From CAYLNH01 sp964384625 (lineage in GTDB: Bacteria > Verrucomicrobiota > Lentisphaeria > JABSQK01), in contig CAYLNH010000055.1 of the NCBI GenBank assembly GCA_964384625.1, positions 1 through 31,990 on the forward strand: a stretch of DNA of 31,990 bases, in the 5' to 3' direction. Every line of letters starts with the position of its first letter. Positions within the stretch are counted from its first letter, which is position 1. Made by a program: the position numbers and the translations under genes. This document shows, piece by piece, positions 1 to 11,465 of the stretch. The notes beneath the pieces are model-generated. The model had not been told where the DNA came from. It saw nothing but the letters and a program-made list of their open reading frames with translations, and searched no databases.

Positions 1-55
1 TCCCGTGTCCCGTGTCCCGTGTCCCGTGTCCCGTGTCCCGTGTCCCGTGTCCCGT
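1..55. repeat. Heptanucleotide tandem repeat (TCCCGTG)n
   Basis: Seven perfect copies of TCCCGTG run head to tail, then a partial eighth that breaks after six bases. The array is cut by the left edge, so its true length is unknown. A 7-bp unit does not keep a reading frame, and nothing here looks coding. Right of it, 125-145 holds CTGATCA, CCGGTCA and CTGATTA, again with 7-bp spacing. Confidence 0.95.
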
Positions 56-199
56 CTTTCCTGTCTCGCCAGTTCTACCGGCTCCCCACCGCCCCAACGA
101 CTCCGCTTCCGGTTCTTTCTTCCACTGATCACCGGTCACTGATTACCGAAAACCTTCCTCCGCGCCCCTGCAGGCCCTGCGCAGGCAGGCGGGACACTG

Positions 200-218
200 C
201 TGCGCAAGAATTGCGCAG
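200..218. promoter_or_regulatory. Perfect 8-3-8 dyad upstream of efflux operon
   Basis: CTGCGCAA, spacer GAA, TTGCGCAG form a perfect inverted repeat. It lies about 110-125 bp upstream of the -12 element of the sigma-54-like promoter at 313-329, which is a usual place for an enhancer-binding activator. It could equally be a repressor operator; the binding protein is unknown. Confidence 0.45.
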
Positions 219-273
219 GCGCGAGGACTTCAGTTTGACCGCCCCCGTGCATTTACAGAGGAAGCAGCGCCAA

Positions 274-294
274 TGCAGTCGTTTGGCGACTGCA
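274..294. promoter_or_regulatory. Perfect 8-5-8 dyad upstream of efflux operon
   Basis: TGCAGTCG and CGACTGCA are exact inverted copies separated by TTTGG. The dyad ends about 20 bp before the GG of the sigma-54-like promoter. Its sequence differs from the dyad at 200-218, so the two probably bind different proteins. A local regulator site is the simplest reading, but this is inference. Confidence 0.4.
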
Positions 295-312
295 GGGCAT
301 CGGCAATTGCGA

Positions 313-329
313 TTGGCACACCCCGTGCT
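313..329 (+). promoter_or_regulatory. Candidate sigma-54 (-24/-12) promoter
   Basis: The bases TTGGCACACCCCGTGCT match the sigma-54 consensus YTGGCACRNNNNTTGCW with one mismatch (G for the first T of the -12 box). GG at 315-316 and GC at 327-328 have the required 12-bp offset. Transcription would start near 340, about 20 bases before the ATG at 362. A weaker sigma-70 reading (TTGGCA at 313, TATGGA at 334) has a poor 15-bp spacer. Confidence 0.45.
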
Positions 330-361
330 CTGGTATGGATTGCGATTAACTGGAGTTCCGC

Positions 362-1798
362 ATGGCCATACAGATACTCAAGCGGTTCCGCCTGCTCTTG
401 CCGGCGGCCGCCATTGCCGCCGGGCTGACGGCCTGTACCACCTTTGACCCGGCACGCCGGGATCCGCAGGCAGAGCCGCTGCCGAAGTCCTATTCGCGGC
501 AGGCCGACAAGACCGTCAAAGCACCGGACCGCTGGTGGGAAAGCTTCAAGGCCCCTCAGTTGAATCGTCTTGTCGGTCAGACGCTGACCGACAACTTGGA
601 TCTGCAGGTTGCCTGGGCCCGTCTGCGTCAGGCCAACGCGGTGGCCGCGAAAGCGGGCGCGCCCCGCCTGCCGGACGCCGAGGCGGAAGCCGAACGCAGC
701 GTGGCCACCGTGATTGACGCGGGCAAGGTCGAGTCGGTTAACAGCTTTGCCTTTGGTCTCGGGATCAGTTACGAAGTCGATCTTTGGGGGCGGGTGCGTG
801 CCGGTGTAAACGCTGCCAGACTGGGTCAGCAGATCTCCCGATCCGATTTGGGTGCGACCGCGTTGGCGCTTTCCGGTTCGGTCGCCGACATCTGGATTCA
901 GCTTCTGGCTGCCAATGCTGAAATCACCTTGATCAAGAGCCAGATTGCCACCAATGAGAAACGTCTGGGGATCCTTCGGGGGCGTCAGCGCAGTGGGTTA
1001 TCGACGGCACTGGATGTCTATCAGCAGCAGCAGAATGTGGCGGCGGCCAAACTGCTGTTGCCGCCGCTGCAGCAGCAACAGGAACTGTTGTCGGATCAAC
1101 TTGCCCTGCTGCGCGGCCGCAATCCCGGCACTACGGCGGAGTCCTTTGACAGCGCTCTGCCGCAATTGCCGGCGTTTCCCGATCTCGGCGTCCCCGCCGA
1201 CCTGCTGGCGCGCCGGCCGGATATCCAGTCGGCCTTCCTCGACCTGCAGGCCGGGGATTGGGATGTCACTGCCGCCAAAGCCGACCGGTTGCCCGCACTC
1301 CGGTTGACCGGTTCTCTGGCCGCCGAAGCCGAACACCTGGATGCACTGTTCGATGACTGGCTTGCCCATCTGGCTGCCGGGCTGACCGCTCCCCTGCTTG
1401 ACGGCGGCAGACGAAAAGCCGAAGTGGCACGCACGAAAGCGGCAGTTGATGAACGCCTGATCAAATACCGGCAAACCGTTCTCAAAGCGGTGCACGAAGT
1501 TGAAGCAGCGATCATCACCGAGAAACGGCAACTGGAATTGCGTCAACAGACCAAACGGCAATTGGACCTGGCAAACAAGACTCTTGCTGAAGCCGACAAG
1601 CGCTATCGCAATGCACTCACTGATTACATCACCGTCCTCAGTTCCGTCACTGCGGTCCAGCGACTGGAACGAAGTCTGGTGCAGTTGGATCAGCGGCTTC
1701 TGCGTAACCGCATCACCCTGTACAAAGCGCTCGGCGGCAGCTGGCCTGCTGAATTGGAGCCGCCGCCACAACCCGAAACGGAACAGTCCAATGAGTGA
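362..1798 (+). CDS. RND efflux outer-membrane lipoprotein (TolC/NodT family)
   Basis: Outer-membrane channel of a tripartite efflux pump. The 478-residue product starts with a charged, hydrophobic signal ending in the lipobox LTAC (Cys25), so the mature protein should be lipid-anchored as in OprM and NodT. Two repeats of long helices follow, with family motifs such as DLQVAWARLRQAN near residue 80, YEVDLWGRVRAG near 135 and LARRPDI near 285. The length is normal for the family. The ATG is preceded by TGGAG six bases upstream. The stop overlaps the next start by eight bases (ATGAGTGA), so translation is coupled to the adaptor. Expression probably starts at the sigma-54-like site at 313-329. 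The exported substrate cannot be read from sequence. Confidence 0.93.
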   Translation: MAIQILKRFRLLLPAAAIAAGLTACTTFDPARRDPQAEPLPKSYSRQADKTVKAPDRWWESFKAPQLNRLVGQTLTDNLDLQVAWARLRQANAVAAKAGAPRLPDAEAEAERSVATVIDAGKVESVNSFAFGLGISYEVDLWGRVRAGVNAARLGQQISRSDLGATALALSGSVADIWIQLLAANAEITLIKSQIATNEKRLGILRGRQRSGLSTALDVYQQQQNVAAAKLLLPPLQQQQELLSDQLALLRGRNPGTTAESFDSALPQLPAFPDLGVPADLLARRPDIQSAFLDLQAGDWDVTAAKADRLPALRLTGSLAAEAEHLDALFDDWLAHLAAGLTAPLLDGGRRKAEVARTKAAVDERLIKYRQTVLKAVHEVEAAIITEKRQLELRQQTKRQLDLANKTLAEADKRYRNALTDYITVLSSVTAVQRLERSLVQLDQRLLRNRITLYKALGGSWPAELEPPPQPETEQSNE

Positions 1799-3124
1799 TA
1801 CCAACGAAATACCTGATCATGTACCGGCCTATCGCGAGTTGCGGCTAGGGGCACAGATTGTGCTGATCGGCCTCGCCGTCGGTGCCGTGTTCCTGGGGCT
1901 CCAGGGGCGGAAGTGGTTCTTTGCGAACGCCAAGAAACATAAACCCAAGCCGCGCGGCGAACGCCAGGTACTGGTCGAACTGCAGCCCCTGGTTACGTCC
2001 TCGCATCAGATCACCGTCCGCGCCAGCGGCACGGTGGTGCCGGCGCGTGAATTGGCGCTGCAGGCTCAGGTCGGCGGCGTTATCGACAAGATCCATCCGC
2101 ACTTTGACGAAGGACAGGAAATCGCTGCCGGCGAGACGCTGATCGCCCTGGATCCGCGGGATTTCGAACTCGCCATCCAGATGCGTGAAGCCGATCTCGC
2201 CAAGGCCCGGGCGGCATACCAGCTCGAACTGGGTCAGCAGGAAGTCGCCAAGTCCGAACTGGCTGCCGCCACCGAAGGCGGCCAGCCGCTGACCCCCGAA
2301 GAGCGCCGGCTGATCATGCGCGAACCGCAGATGGCCCAGGCCAAGGCCGCACTTGCCTCCGCCGAGGCCGCGTTGAAAGAGGCGAACCTGAACCGCGCAC
2401 GGACCGAGGTCAAGGTGCCCTTCACCGCGCTGGTCCGCAGCAAACGCGTTGATGTCGGCACGCAGATCGGCACCAATACCGTGCTTGCTGAACTCGTCGC
2501 CGCCGATGAATTCTGGATCCAGGTTTCCGTGCCCGTTGATGAACTGCGCTGGATCCGCTTCCCCAAAGCCGACGGTGCGGCCGGCGCCCAGGTGCGCGTC
2601 GAAGCCACCGGTGGACCGCAGACAACCGCGTCCTGGCAAGGGCAAGTCCTGCGCCTGTTGCCCACGCTCGAAGCAGCCGGGCGCATGGCCCAAGTACTCA
2701 TCACCGTCAAGAACCCTCTGTCGCAGAACAAGGACCTGCCGTTGCTGCTGGACTCCTATGTCAACATCGAGATCGAGGGGAAGACCGTTTCCGACGTATT
2801 CACCGTGGATCGCGAAGTTCTGCGCGAGGGCGGCCAGGTCTGGCTGCGCAACTTGGAGAACCGTCTCGAAGTTCGTGATGTCGACATCCTGTGGCGCGGC
2901 CCGGAAACCGTCCTCATCGATAAAGGCGTTTCCGTTGGTGAACATCTTGTTCTTACCGATATTTCTTCGCCGATCCCCGGTATGAAGTTGGCGGCCCACG
3001 GCGACAAACCGAAAGCCGGCGTTGCCGACGACAGTTCCGGCACCCCGTCCGGCCGCAACGGCAAGTCCGGCACCAAACCGGTCAATCTCAAGAAGGCCGG
3101 CGGCAAGGGTAACGGAGTCCACTG

Positions 3125-3125
<1 letters not shown>
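1791..3125 (+). CDS. RND efflux periplasmic adaptor (HlyD/AcrA family)
   Basis: Membrane fusion protein that links the inner-membrane pump to the outer-membrane channel. The 444-residue product has a cytoplasmic N-terminal tail, one membrane span at about 22-40, and then the usual adaptor order: lipoyl half (QAQVGGVIDKIHPHFDEGQ), an Ala/Glu/Gln-rich coiled-coil hairpin around 130-200, the second lipoyl half (VPFTALVRSKRVDVGTQIG), then beta-barrel and membrane-proximal domains. The tail is rich in Lys, Gly and Ser. I chose the ATG at 1791, which overlaps the upstream stop; a longer frame upstream lies inside the channel gene and is not credible. Its TGA shares one base with the pump ATG. The N-terminal anchor is a transmembrane helix rather than a lipobox. 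Confidence 0.92.
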
Positions 3126-6291
<3,166 letters not shown>

Positions 6292-6295
<4 letters not shown>

Positions 6296-6798
6296 AACAC
6301 AACTCGCGTTTCACGCTTATTGAACTTCTGGTGGTGGTGGTCATCATCACCGTGGTCATGGCCATCACGCTGCCGATGATGGCGAAGGCCCGGAAGGCCG
6401 CCGAACGCACGAACTGCATGAACAACCTGAGAAACCTCGGCGGCGCCATGGCCATGTATCTGGACGAATCGCGCGATATCATGCCGCTGTGCGCGCAATT
6501 GCCGTCCGCCAAACTGAACAGCAAACCGCGGATCGTCGATGTCCTGCTGCCGCATGCCGGCAGTGAACGCGTGTTTCAGTGCCCCGCTGACAATCAGTAT
6601 TTTGAGACCGAAGGCTCGAGCTACGAATACAACAGCATGCTCGGCGGCCGCAAAGTGGCTGAGACTTTTCTGTCGAAGAAGTGGGGCGAAGAAAACGTTC
6701 CCGTGATGTACGACTACGAACCGTTCCATGGCAAAGCCGGCACCGCCGGCGCCGCCAATTACCTGTTTGCCGATGCCCATGTCGGAGACTTGAAATGA
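6292..6798 (+). CDS. Type II secretion-type pseudopilin
   Basis: Small protein of 168 residues with a class III signal: MKHNSR, then FTLIELLVVVVIITVVMA, with Glu at +5 after the predicted cleavage before Phe7. The residue before the site is Arg, not the usual Gly; K/R at this place is common in Lentisphaerota pseudopilins. After the hydrophobic helix come a Cys pair (CMNNLRN and FQCPAD) and the C-terminal ANYLFADAHVGDLK, like the FADGHV tail of pseudopilins in PVC bacteria. ATG overlaps the pump stop by four bases (ATGA), so it is coupled to the efflux genes. Many such proteins are orphan pseudopilins of unknown role, and its place in an efflux operon is odd. Confidence 0.88.
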
Positions 6799-7445
6799 AA
6801 CGGGACTACCGCAGTTGGCGCAACGTCGCCGTCATCAGTCTGGTGCCGCTGGGGCTGATCGCTGCTCTGATCGCCGGCGGCATCTATCTATACGGCCTGT
6901 TCAACACACCGGAGCCCCCCGACCCGAAACTGGCTGGAAAAGAGGAAGTCAGCGACTACCTCGCATCCGATGCGTTCGCGAAGCGGTCGCATGATGATAA
7001 GGAAGCTTACCTCCGACACTTGCGTGAAAGCGGCAACCTCCGCCCGCGCGGCAGACGCGGCGAGAATCGTGACGGCGATGAAGAACCCAATGAAGAAGAA
7101 AAGGTGAAGCGTGAGAGGATCCGCCGAAACGTTGGTCCAGTCTTTCGCAAGATGCACGAAGACCGCGCCAGAGAGTACTGCGCCCTGCCTGAAGACAAGC
7201 GCCAAGCCTACCTCGACGACATGATTGACCGCATGCACGAACGCCGTCAGGCCATGCGGGCCCGCCGCGAAACCGACGACGATCAGGACCACCCGCCCGA
7301 AAGACGCCGCGGCCGCGGCCCGACGCCCGAACACATGAAAGAGCGCATCGAAACCACCGACCCCGTCGTCCGTGCCCAGATGACCGAGTTTCGCCAGGCC
7401 CTCCGCGCCCGTATGCAGGCACGCCGCGCCGCCGAGAAGAAATAG
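6795..7445 (+). CDS. Membrane-anchored, highly charged protein of unknown function
   Basis: I do not recognise a family with certainty. The 216-residue product has a short basic N-terminus, one membrane span (about 12-34, VISLVPLGLIAALIAGGIYLY), then a hydrophilic region made mostly of Arg, Glu, Asp and Lys with helix-forming segments (RKMHEDRAREYCALPEDKRQAYLDDMIDRMHERR at about 130-165) and a C-terminal TDPVVRAQMTEFRQALRARMQARR. The layout recalls small periplasmic Spy/CpxP-like or metal-sensor helical proteins, but the diagnostic LTxxQ motif is absent. ATGA overlap with the pseudopilin makes it the fifth gene of the efflux operon, so it may be an accessory to the pump or pseudopilin. The longer in-frame start upstream is rejected because it lies inside the pseudopilin. 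Confidence 0.8.
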   Translation: MKRDYRSWRNVAVISLVPLGLIAALIAGGIYLYGLFNTPEPPDPKLAGKEEVSDYLASDAFAKRSHDDKEAYLRHLRESGNLRPRGRRGENRDGDEEPNEEEKVKRERIRRNVGPVFRKMHEDRAREYCALPEDKRQAYLDDMIDRMHERRQAMRARRETDDDQDHPPERRRGRGPTPEHMKERIETTDPVVRAQMTEFRQALRARMQARRAAEKK

Positions 7446-7494
7446 GCTGGCCGTTTCACCAGTCGCAGGCGCCGCGGCGTCGCAGCGGGCGGAG

Positions 7495-8421
7495 TCACAG
7501 CCAGCAATATGGTTCCTGACAAAACAGGCGGAACAATGTTGCCAGGGGGAATGCCATCACACAACACACGGTGGATGCAATTCCCAACATCGTGTGTGGC
7601 GACCACTCCCGGAACCGCAGGCGGGCCAGCCCGTAGCAGGCAGCCAAGACCACGAGACCGGCAACAAAGCACTGCCACGGCAGCCAGCCGCCCAACGCCG
7701 GATCGACGCAGGCCGCGACGTCCACGGCCGGCCAGTACCATAACAGGCAGTACGTGACCAGCAGTGCCAACTGCGCGCGCAGCAGCCACGTTGCGAGTGA
7801 TCGGCGCGTAGGCGTGGGATTCAGAGCGCACACTGCGAGCAGTCCGAAGATCGACAGGCTCAGTGCCACTGCCAAGATGCTCTGGAAGTTCGTTGCGGTC
7901 GGCAGTGGGCTGCATATCCTGTCAAGATTGACGAAGCCGTCTTGCCAGATTGCTTCCGTCATTGCTCCGGACTGCAGGAGGAGATAGCCGGTTGAGATTG
8001 CGAACAGCGACAGCAAACCCGCCAGCAGGGCGCCGATGTCGCCGGCGGTGTAACGCGGCCATCGGCCATAGCGCAGGCGGGCCACGATGAGACCGACAGG
8101 GAAGTAGAGTGTACAAAACGCGAAAGGACGCAACTGAAAATCGAACAGATCCATTGCTGCCTGGCTCGGTGTCGGACGGCCGCATAGGCAGGCGTAGGCC
8201 CGACAGTATTGCAGGATATACCACAGGAGCAATACCAGGTACTGACAAAGCAGCAGGCGGCCGGCCGTGTTGACCAAGTCACGGCGTTCCCGGGGACCGA
8301 TCACCAGCAACACCAAGAACGTGGTCCCGAGGACGCCGTAGACAATGCACAGTCCCAAATGCACAATCCCCTGGCCGAAGATCAGCGTCATGATTCCTGG
8401 TGCACTTTGTCGTGTTACCAT
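7495..8421 (-). CDS. Polytopic membrane protein of unknown function
   Basis: A 308-residue protein with about eight hydrophobic helices spread evenly along its length, for example LLLCQYLVLLLWYILQYC, IGALLAGLLSLFAISTGYLLL and FVAGLVVLAACYGLARL. It is rich in Cys and Trp for a membrane protein. No catalytic or transporter motif is visible, so no function is given. The ATG at 8421 is backed by GGAGAGGA eight bases upstream. The gene converges on the efflux operon, with a 49-base gap holding a short GC-rich palindrome (CGCCGCGGCG). Confidence 0.72.
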   Translation of the reverse strand: MVTRQSAPGIMTLIFGQGIVHLGLCIVYGVLGTTFLVLLVIGPRERRDLVNTAGRLLLCQYLVLLLWYILQYCRAYACLCGRPTPSQAAMDLFDFQLRPFAFCTLYFPVGLIVARLRYGRWPRYTAGDIGALLAGLLSLFAISTGYLLLQSGAMTEAIWQDGFVNLDRICSPLPTATNFQSILAVALSLSIFGLLAVCALNPTPTRRSLATWLLRAQLALLVTYCLLWYWPAVDVAACVDPALGGWLPWQCFVAGLVVLAACYGLARLRFREWSPHTMLGIASTVCCVMAFPLATLFRLFCQEPYCWL

Positions 8422-8518
8422 CGCGGCTGTCCTCTCCGTTGTGTCTGAGTAACGGCCGGCGCGGCGTTTCTCTTAACCCGCACTTCGTACGCCTTCGTTC
8501 CCTGCCTTGCCTAACATC

Positions 8519-8537
8519 CCGCAGGCTTGCCCTGCGG
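8519..8537. repeat. Short GC-rich hairpin
   Basis: CCGCAGG, loop CTTGC, CCTGCGG: a perfect 7-bp stem just left of the large palindrome at 8544-8676. Neither side has a T-run, so a classical terminator is unlikely. Confidence 0.6.
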
Positions 8538-8543
8538 TACTTG

Positions 8544-8676
8544 AGGATCGGTCACCTACATGAATCCTGCGCCACACCTCACCCCGTTTTCCTGCCGTTT
8601 GGGCTGGGGCAGGCCCCAACCAGAACGGCAGGAAAAAGGAAACTGGAGCGGCCGTTTGATGCAGGTGACCGATCCT
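8544..8676. repeat. 133-bp nested palindromic element
   Basis: The outer arms are exact: AGGATCGGTCACCT (8544-8557) and AGGTGACCGATCCT (8663-8676). Inside are 13-bp exact arms TTTTCCTGCCGTT (8587-8599) and AACGGCAGGAAAA (8624-8636), and at the core TGGGGC-AG-GCCCCA with spacing 8605-8610 / 8613-8618. Weaker pairing joins these layers, giving one long interrupted hairpin. It fills a 399-base non-coding gap (8422-8820) between divergent genes. No target duplication is seen at its ends. It could be a palindromic repeat unit of MITE or REP type, or a structured RNA. Confidence 0.8.
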
Positions 8677-8820
8677 GACACTCCGCACCGCAAGCTTCTA
8701 CGCCGAGGCTTCGGCGCTCAAGAAGGTGCGGGATCTCCACGCAGAATACACAGGGCAGTAGGCGGAGGCTTACCGCACTTCCGGGTGCGAAGCGCCGGAA
8801 CCGTGCTACTGTTGCAGCCT

Positions 8821-9387
8821 ATGCTGCCGTTCCTTACATCCGTGGCGCTGCTGATCCCGCTGGCGACGCTGATTCTGACACTCATCGCGACACGCAGATT
8901 TGCGTCGCTCTACAAACGTGTGATGACCATCATCGGCGCCACCCTCGTCGCGCTCTTCATCGGAACCGCAATCTTTGTCTTCGGCGTCGTCGGCCGAGCC
9001 ACCGTCGACAGGGCCCAGGCGCAGAAGGAGAAGGAACAGAGACTTGCCGGGGTTGTCAACGACGCCCCGTTCACGCCGCAGACCACTCGCTTCATCGCGG
9101 GCGACGAGAAGGCAACCTTCGAAGCCCGCTACGTCTGGTACACCGTCCGCGACAGCCGCACGCCGGCGGAACTCAAACCGCTGGTCGCAAAGCGCTGGTT
9201 CGCCCGAAGCGAAGCCTTCTGGGAAACGACTCGCGAGCCGCCTGCCCTGTTCCGCCGTTCACTCGTGGGCAACATCCCGAACAAAGGCATCTGGTTCGTC
9301 ATGTTCGATCGCAGCCGCTCCGTCCACATCGCCCAGCATACCGAGTCCGGCAGCGTCGTCACCGTCATCTCCGCCCACCCGTATTGA
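8821..9387 (+). CDS. Small two-span membrane protein of unknown function
   Basis: A 188-residue product with two hydrophobic helices near the N-terminus (about 2-22 and 36-58, split by the basic stretch TRRFASLYKR) and then a soluble domain of about 125 residues with a repeated aromatic/basic pattern (YVWYTVRDSR, AKRWFARSEAFWETTREP, GIWFVMFDRSRSVHIAQHTESGS). I recognise no family. The ATG at 8821 is chosen because the protein then begins directly with its first helix; longer in-frame starts run through the palindrome at 8544-8676. No strong ribosome site is visible, so the start is uncertain. Confidence 0.6.
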   Translation: MLPFLTSVALLIPLATLILTLIATRRFASLYKRVMTIIGATLVALFIGTAIFVFGVVGRATVDRAQAQKEKEQRLAGVVNDAPFTPQTTRFIAGDEKATFEARYVWYTVRDSRTPAELKPLVAKRWFARSEAFWETTREPPALFRRSLVGNIPNKGIWFVMFDRSRSVHIAQHTESGSVVTVISAHPY

Positions 9388-9461
9388 GGCGCGGCCTTCG
9401 TTCGTTGTGCAGTTGCCGTTGGTTGAGCCAAAGCGCATTGCACGATGGGCAGCAGTTCTGT

Positions 9462-9548
9462 TGGTACCTGGGACGGGGCTCGAACCCGTACGACCTTGCG
9501 GTCAACGGATTTTAAGTCCGTTGCGTCTGCCAGTTCCGCCACCCAGGC
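9462..9548 (-). tRNA. tRNA-Leu (anticodon UAA)
   Basis: Read on the minus strand, GCCTGGG (5') pairs with CCCAGGT near the 3' end, followed by discriminator A and an encoded CCA (9462-9464). The anticodon arm is ACGGA-CTTAAAA-TCCGT, giving UAA at 9512-9514. The T arm holds GGTTCGAGCCCC, and a long variable arm (GACCGCAAGGTC) is typical of a class II tRNA. The 87-base length fits leucine tRNAs. Confidence 0.97.
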
Positions 9549-9814
9549 ACGTGGACGGGGAATATGCCGTCGCCCCATGGTGTTGGCAAGGGCGTTGTAG
9601 ACGTAGACGTGTGACCGGCAGCAATCTTGCAGGATGGCATCCGCCCGAAAGTGCGAAGAGCTTTTTTCCGGGACGTTGTAAGAAACAAAGCATCGGTGAC
9701 GGCAATAGGACAGAATATGGCGGGCTGGAGGCTTCCGCAGAGAAGGACCTCCTGCGTGAATCTGATGGACACCTGCGTGTGCAGCGACAGCCGCCTTGTG
9801 ATGACTAAAAGAAT

Positions 9815-9837
9815 GGCCCCGACGAGACGTCGGGGCC
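9815..9837 (-). terminator. Rho-independent terminator
   Basis: GGCCCCGACG, loop AGA, CGTCGGGGCC make a perfect 10-bp stem. On the minus strand it is followed by ATTCTTTT, so it best serves the gene at 9920-10333; on the plus strand the tail TTCGTCT is weaker. The 266 bases between it and the tRNA hold no gene that I can support; CCTGCGTG occurs twice there, near 9750 and 9772. Confidence 0.65.
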
Positions 9838-9919
9838 TTCGTCTGTCAATGGCCGCACAAACTGCCGGGCAATCCGGCGGCGCTATGTAAGGCGGCCGTA
9901 GGTACGACCGCGGGTTGTC

Positions 9920-10333
9920 TTAGCGTTTCAGGGTGATGATGTCGTCGCGCAGCGCCAGACGTTCGTCCTCGGAAATCTCGCCGCGACGGAAGCGTTCCTC
10001 GATCTCGTCGAGTTTCTCACCGACAGACCGGCGGTCGTCAGCGGTACCGCGATCGGATTCGACCGCTTCCTCGACGGTTTGCTTGCGCGTCAGATCTTCG
10101 GGGCGCGGCCAGACGGCATCCACCGCCGGCTGCGGCCGGGACGTACGCTCCACGCGGGTCCGACGCGCCGCCAGCAGAAGCGCCGCCAGCAGCGGAACGG
10201 CGACGCCGAGGAATACCACCACTGCCGTCTCACCGGCGAACGCGATCGACATCAGCGCCGTGCTGAGCGCGATCACCGCCACGAAACGGTCGAGGCGTTT
10301 CCAGTATTTGGTTGTCCAAGCGTGTTTCATCAT
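9920..10333 (-). CDS. Small membrane protein with SHOCT-like C-terminus
   Basis: A 137-residue product with a basic N-terminus (MMKHAWTTKYWKRLDRF), two close hydrophobic helices (about 18-60), a linker rich in Arg, Pro and Glu, and a C-terminal LDEIEERFRRGEISEDERLALRDDI. That last segment resembles the SHOCT domain, a short amphipathic motif found at the ends of many small membrane proteins and thought to aid oligomerisation. The start is uncertain: ATG at 10333 gives a typical N-terminus, while ATG at 10357 has AGGTG just upstream and would add eight Cys-containing residues. A good terminator lies at 9815-9837. Function is unknown. Confidence 0.65.
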   Translation of the reverse strand: MMKHAWTTKYWKRLDRFVAVIALSTALMSIAFAGETAVVVFLGVAVPLLAALLLAARRTRVERTSRPQPAVDAVWPRPEDLTRKQTVEEAVESDRGTADDRRSVGEKLDEIEERFRRGEISEDERLALRDDIITLKR

Positions 10334-10477
10334 CGACTCGCAGACACAGGAGTACATAGGACACCTATACAAGGCATAATGTCAGGGAAAACCAACCACA
10401 GGTCTTTCCACCCTCCATTACGAGAGACACCGGAAATTCTTACAAGTTGCATGGGGTATTCGTCGGAACGATTGCCT

Positions 10478-11344
10478 CTACAGCAGCGGCAGGGCGCTTT
10501 GCCGGCGGAACTGCTGCGGCGTGGTGCCCATGACCCGGCGGAACGTGCGGGCGAAATGCGAGCTGTTGTCGAACCCCAGACGTGCCCCGATCTCTTTGCT
10601 GGTCAATACCGTGTCGCGCAGCAGTTCGCAGGCGCGACGCATCTTCTCCCGGGTGATGTAGTGCAGCGGCGTGTTGCCCGCCTCCTTGCGAAAGACCCGA
10701 CACAGATGCTCCGGCGTCACCTCCAGGAACTCCGCCAGCATGGTCACATTCAGGTTCTCCTCCACGTGCGCACTCACCAGCCGGCGCGCTTCACGCACCA
10801 GCCACGCGTTCGGCGTGTCCTGCGTCTCTTCGATCGCCGTGTCGGCCAACGCCGTCAACAGCGACAACACCAGAGAAGCGCCCTCCCCCGGCTGCAGGTC
10901 CATGGTCGAATCGTGGAACCGGTCGTGCTCCAGCAGGTGGGTGATGACCGGCGCTTCCGGGGGCAGCCGCAATACCGCGCCGAAACGACGGACAATTTCG
11001 TCGATCATATCGCCGGCGCCGACAAATGAGAAGTACATGTGGACCCAGGGCTCACGGGCATCGGCGGGGTAGAAATACGCCGTCTCCGGATCCGCACCGC
11101 GGCAGAGAAAACCGCAGCCCGGCGGCGTCCGATACGTCCCCCCGGCATCACGAAATCGGCCTTCACCCGTAAGCGTATATTGGAAAAGCCCGCGCTCCGG
11201 ATCAAACCTGCGTTTGCGGCCCGCAAACTGATAGTCCGTCGTTGCAACATAGTCCGAAGCCGCAACCAGCGGCCGCGGCAGCGACTGCAGCGGCCGCACG
11301 GTCCGAAAGCGTACGCGCCAGCGGTTGTAGTGGAGCTGAGCCAT
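10478..11344 (-). CDS. AraC-family transcriptional regulator
   Basis: A 288-residue sugar-type AraC regulator. The N-terminal part (about 20-150) looks like a cupin-type ligand domain (FDPERGLFQYTLTGEGRF, PPGCGFLCRGADPETAYFYPADAREPWVHMYFSF). The C-terminal 100 residues hold two helix-turn-helix units, with NVTMLAEFLEVTPEHLCRVFRKEAGNTPLHYI and the signature SKEIGARLGFDNSSHFARTFRRVMGTTPQQFR. It is divergent from the GH4 gene and probably controls it through the motifs at 11466-11517. I chose the ATG at 11344, where the cupin-type domain begins; the in-frame extension upstream crosses a 7-bp repeat and is unlikely to be translated. No clear ribosome site is visible. Confidence 0.9.
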   Translation of the reverse strand: MAQLHYNRWRVRFRTVRPLQSLPRPLVAASDYVATTDYQFAGRKRRFDPERGLFQYTLTGEGRFRDAGGTYRTPPGCGFLCRGADPETAYFYPADAREPWVHMYFSFVGAGDMIDEIVRRFGAVLRLPPEAPVITHLLEHDRFHDSTMDLQPGEGASLVLSLLTALADTAIEETQDTPNAWLVREARRLVSAHVEENLNVTMLAEFLEVTPEHLCRVFRKEAGNTPLHYITREKMRRACELLRDTVLTSKEIGARLGFDNSSHFARTFRRVMGTTPQQFRRQSALPLL

Positions 11345-11352
11345 GGGGATGA

Positions 11353-11380
11353 TGATCCGTGATCGGTGATCGGTGTCCGG
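11353..11380. repeat. Degenerate heptamer repeat (TGATCGG-like)
   Basis: Four units lie head to tail: TGATCCG, TGATCGG, TGATCGG, TGTCCGG. GAACGG and TGATCTGG follow more loosely. The last unit is close to TGTCCCG, the rotated form of the heptamer at 1-55. The array sits just upstream of the AraC start. Confidence 0.7.
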
Positions 11381-11465
11381 GAACGGTGATCTGGAATCTC
11401 CTGAAGCAACGCGGGCCGCGCTACATGCTGGAGATCGGCAACCGGGGTCCCGCACCACACCGCAG

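Noticed and set aside
8544..8676. Idea that the large palindrome is an insertion sequence
   Set aside because: No transposase and no target duplication flank it; at most it is a non-autonomous repeat.
9512..9772. Minus-strand peptide ending in VPGWRNWQTQRT
   Set aside because: This is the familiar false peptide from reading through a tRNA-Leu gene.
9549..9814. Possible small RNA between the tRNA and the terminator
   Set aside because: I looked for SRP RNA, 6S RNA and tmRNA landmarks and found none; no good plus-strand promoter is visible.
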